A DNA stretch of 6,889 bases from a bacterium (GTDB lineage: Bacteria; Actinomycetota; Acidimicrobiia; UBA5794; ZC4RG35). Shown one piece after another: positions 6,705 to 6,889 of this stretch. Each line of letters starts with the position of its first letter. Position 1 is the stretch's first letter. Under the pieces are notes generated by a model. That model did not search any database. It had not been told where the DNA came from and worked only from the letters and a program-made list of their open reading frames with translations. The position numbers and the translations under genes are program-made. The stretch lies in NCBI GenBank assembly GCA_028819835.1, contig JAPPKR010000019.1, forward strand, positions 1 through 6,889, written 5' to 3'.

Positions 6705-6710
6705 ATTTTA
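6705..6710 (-). promoter_or_regulatory. Candidate -10 box TAAAAT for the SLH/dipeptidase cluster
   Basis: TAAAAT matches TATAAT at five of six positions and lies about 60 bases upstream of the SLH start. The only -35-like word near a usable distance is CTGATT, 15 bases further upstream, so the call is tentative. Confidence 0.27.
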
Positions 6711-6874
6711 ACCACCACACGGGTGAATCAGCCGCCTTTATCCCCCTCGTGGCCTTCCACCTGTCAGAACGCGGTGTTACCATGTTTTCGATGAGTTGCT
6801 TAAGGGCTCTGCGTCCTGAGCGGCTAATCTGAAAAGCAAGCCAAACGAAGGCAAGACGAACAAAGGAAGGAAAG

Positions 6875-6889
6875 ATGAAAAAGACGCGT
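6875..6889 (+). CDS. Start of a divergent gene, five codons only (M-K-K-T-R)
   Basis: ATG at 6875 is preceded by AAGGAAGGA (6863-6871), a good purine-rich ribosome site. The reading frame continues to the window edge. The two lysines and arginine after the start would suit the positive n-region of a signal peptide, but five residues cannot show function. It is transcribed away from the SLH cluster and may share regulation with it. Confidence 0.55.

Larger units (their letters stand above)
6647..6874. other. Divergent intergenic region between the first SLH gene and the right-edge gene
   Basis: These 228 bases must hold the control sites of both divergent genes. For the SLH gene, TAAAAT (minus strand, 6710-6705) is five of six to the -10 consensus and would give a leader of about 50 bases; its -35 is weak (CTGATT at 15 bases). 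For the plus-strand gene I see no convincing promoter. The 44 bases before its ATG are purine-rich, with GCAAG...ACGAA occurring twice (6836-6849 and 6851-6860). Confidence 0.5.

Noticed and set aside
5471..6832. Long open frame (453 codons) on the plus strand opposite the first SLH gene
   Set aside because: It is exactly antisense to a gene with a signal peptide, SLH repeats and a paralogue. Its translation is a monotonous Val/Gly/His/Arg mix with no domain, as expected from high-GC antisense frames.

Overview
The window looks like a chromosomal piece from a GC-rich bacterium, most likely an actinomycete-type lineage. The class Acidimicrobiia is my best guess, because secreted proteins with N-terminal S-layer-homology (SLH) repeats carrying the 'DIDCIAYYGIT...VIREHMALFL' flavour are, from memory, typical of that group. 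High GC, TTG and GTG starts and one probable leaderless start fit this, but nothing here is a taxonomic marker. No rRNA, tRNA, CRISPR array, transposase, integrase or phage gene is visible.

All large genes lie on the minus strand. In transcription order they are: a secreted SLH protein of 790 residues (6646-4274); a cytoplasmic-looking M19 (renal/membrane dipeptidase family) protein of 317 residues (4252-3299); a second secreted SLH protein of 763 residues (3244-953), clearly a paralogue of the first; a 432-base non-coding stretch (521-952); and the first 173 codons of a NicX/aminopeptidase-T-like enzyme that leaves the window at base 1 (520-1). At the right edge a plus-strand gene begins (ATG at 6875, only five codons visible), divergent from the first SLH gene across a 228-base intergenic region.

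The first three genes are close together (21 and 54 bases apart) and could be one transcription unit, although the third has its own TATAAA box placed for leaderless transcription. The two SLH proteins share one architecture: signal peptide, three SLH repeats, paired-cysteine Asp-rich modules, Ig-like strands and an EF-hand-like calcium loop near the C-terminus. They should be exported and attached to the cell surface. The M19 protein between them belongs to a branch that keeps the second half of the metal site but lacks the usual N-terminal His-x-Asp and the bridging Glu. A functional link between surface proteins and dipeptidase is inferred from position only.

The most unusual non-coding part is 521-952. 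It holds two perfect palindromes upstream of the NicX-like gene, a GC-rich stem-loop, a G-rich tract, and two copies of a 10-base word exactly 20 bases apart with an inverted partial copy about 220 bases away.
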